Source: Oleiagrimonas sp036379395
GTDB lineage: Bacteria > Pseudomonadota > Gammaproteobacteria > Xanthomonadales > Rhodanobacteraceae
DNA: 14,383 bases
NCBI GenBank assembly: GCA_036379395.1
Contig: DASVGR010000082.1
Location: forward strand, 1-14,383
Reading direction: 5' to 3'
Shown here: one piece after another, positions 13,698 through 14,383 of the stretch
Position numbering within the stretch: position 1 is the first letter of the stretch
Layout: each line of letters opens with the position of its first letter
Position numbers and translations under genes: made by a program
The notes under the pieces: generated by a model
What the model saw: the letters and a program-made list of their open reading frames with translations, nothing else
Database searches by the model: none
Told to the model about the DNA's origin: nothing

Positions 13698-14383
13698 ATG
13701 CGCATCTTCAGCCACACCTGCTCCAACACCGAAATCGTCTGCGCGCTCGGCATGGGTGCAGCCCTGGTCGGCGTCGACGCCGATTCGGACTACCCGCCCG
13801 AGGTGGTGGCCAGGTTGCCGCGTCCCGGCCGCGACCTGGATCTGGACATCGACGCCGTCGCGGCGCTGAAGCCCGATCTGGTGCTCACGTCGCTGACCGT
13901 GCCCGGCCACGAGAAAGTTGTCGCCGGACTGGAAGCCGCCGGCCTGGCGACGCTGACCTGTGACCCGCAATCGCTCGCCGACGTGTACGCCGACATCCGC
14001 CGCATCGCGGCCGCGCTGGACGTGCCCGCGCGCGGCGAAAAACTCGTCGCCGACATGGAAACCGCCATGCCCACCGTCGAAACGCATGGCGCGCGCCCGC
14101 GCGTTCTGGTCGAATGGTGGCCCAAACCCGTCATCACGCCGACGCGCCATTCCTGGGTGACCGACCTCGTCACGCGCGCCGGCGGCGTGAATCCGTGGGC
14201 CGACGTCGACGCCAAAAGCCAGCCGCTGACCAACGAGGAAGCCGCCGCGGCCGCCCCCGATGTCATCGTGATGAGCTGGTGCGGCGTGAAGGTGGAAAAC
14301 TACCGTGCCGAAGTCGTCGCCCGCCGCGACGGCTGGCAATCCGTACCGGCCGTCGCCCGCCGGCGCATCCATGCCGTCAGCGA
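13698..14383 (+). CDS. BtuF-like helical-backbone metal/cobalamin-binding protein (partial, runs off the window)
   Basis: 228 codons are visible and the 3' end is missing. The product starts MRIFSHTCSNTEIVCALGMG, followed by LVGVDADSDYPPEV, a block of paired repeats RDLDLDIDAVAALKPDLVL (45-63), LTVPGHEKVV, EWWPKPVITPTRHSWVTDL (139-157) and MSWCGV (192-197). This is the pattern of COG0614 proteins annotated as cobalamin-binding, related to BtuF and FhuD. Unlike BtuF there is no signal peptide, so the protein appears cytoplasmic and its role is not settled. The ATG at 13698 is used; an in-frame ATG at 13680 would add six residues, and neither has a good ribosome site. No ABC permease or ATPase gene is visible beside it. 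Confidence 0.88.
   Translation, partial: MRIFSHTCSNTEIVCALGMGAALVGVDADSDYPPEVVARLPRPGRDLDLDIDAVAALKPDLVLTSLTVPGHEKVVAGLEAAGLATLTCDPQSLADVYADIRRIAAALDVPARGEKLVADMETAMPTVETHGARPRVLVEWWPKPVITPTRHSWVTDLVTRAGGVNPWADVDAKSQPLTNEEAAAAAPDVIVMSWCGVKVENYRAEVVARRDGWQSVPAVARRRIHAVS

Overview
The window is a GC-rich bacterial chromosome segment with ordinary, tightly packed core genes and short intergenic gaps. It carries PspF-type sigma-54 control of a phage-shock operon, a proteobacterial cytochrome bo-type quinol oxidase operon, a proteobacterial Mfd terminus, and paired REP hairpins containing GTAGGAGC. Together these suggest a gammaproteobacterium, most likely of the Xanthomonadales (Rhodanobacteraceae-like). 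That placement is an inference from gene content and protein resemblance, not a measured phylogeny.

Layout. (1) 1-412, + strand: the C-terminal end of mfd. (2) 413-694: a gap between convergent genes holding two tandem REP-pair (REPIN-like) units with a 105-bp period. (3) 695-3730: the phage-shock locus. pspF (-) diverges from pspA-pspB-pspC-pspC'-pspB' (+). The 213-bp control region between them shows a textbook sigma-54 -24/-12 promoter, a consensus IHF site and two candidate PspF upstream sites. (4) 3712-4047, -: a small helix-hairpin-helix (Cdd1-type) protein that overlaps the last psp gene tail to tail. (5) 4237-9092, -: cyoA-cyoB-cyoC-cyoD-surf1, a terminal quinol oxidase operon with stop/start overlaps at three of its four junctions. 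A SURF1 assembly factor stands where cyoE is usual. (6) 9348-10685, +: an MHS-like MFS transporter divergent from cyoA, followed by a strong terminator. (7) 10751-11947, -: an AraJ-type DHA1 MFS exporter. (8) 12205-13575, -: an AroP/ProY-type amino acid permease. (9) 13698-14383, +: the start of a BtuF-like helical-backbone metal or cobalamin-binding protein that runs off the window.

How the genes work together. PspA, PspB and PspC sense and repair inner-membrane damage and loss of proton motive force. PspF switches the operon on through sigma-54, and PspA restrains PspF. The cyo operon makes a proton-pumping quinol oxidase that builds that same proton motive force, with SURF1 as a likely heme-insertion helper. 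The window is therefore rich in membrane-energy functions plus several secondary transporters. I see no CRISPR array, prophage, insertion sequence, toxin-antitoxin pair or defence island, and no clearly new multi-gene system. The least ordinary points are the duplicated B/C content of the psp operon with a shared C-terminal motif, SURF1 in place of cyoE, and the REP-pair tandem.
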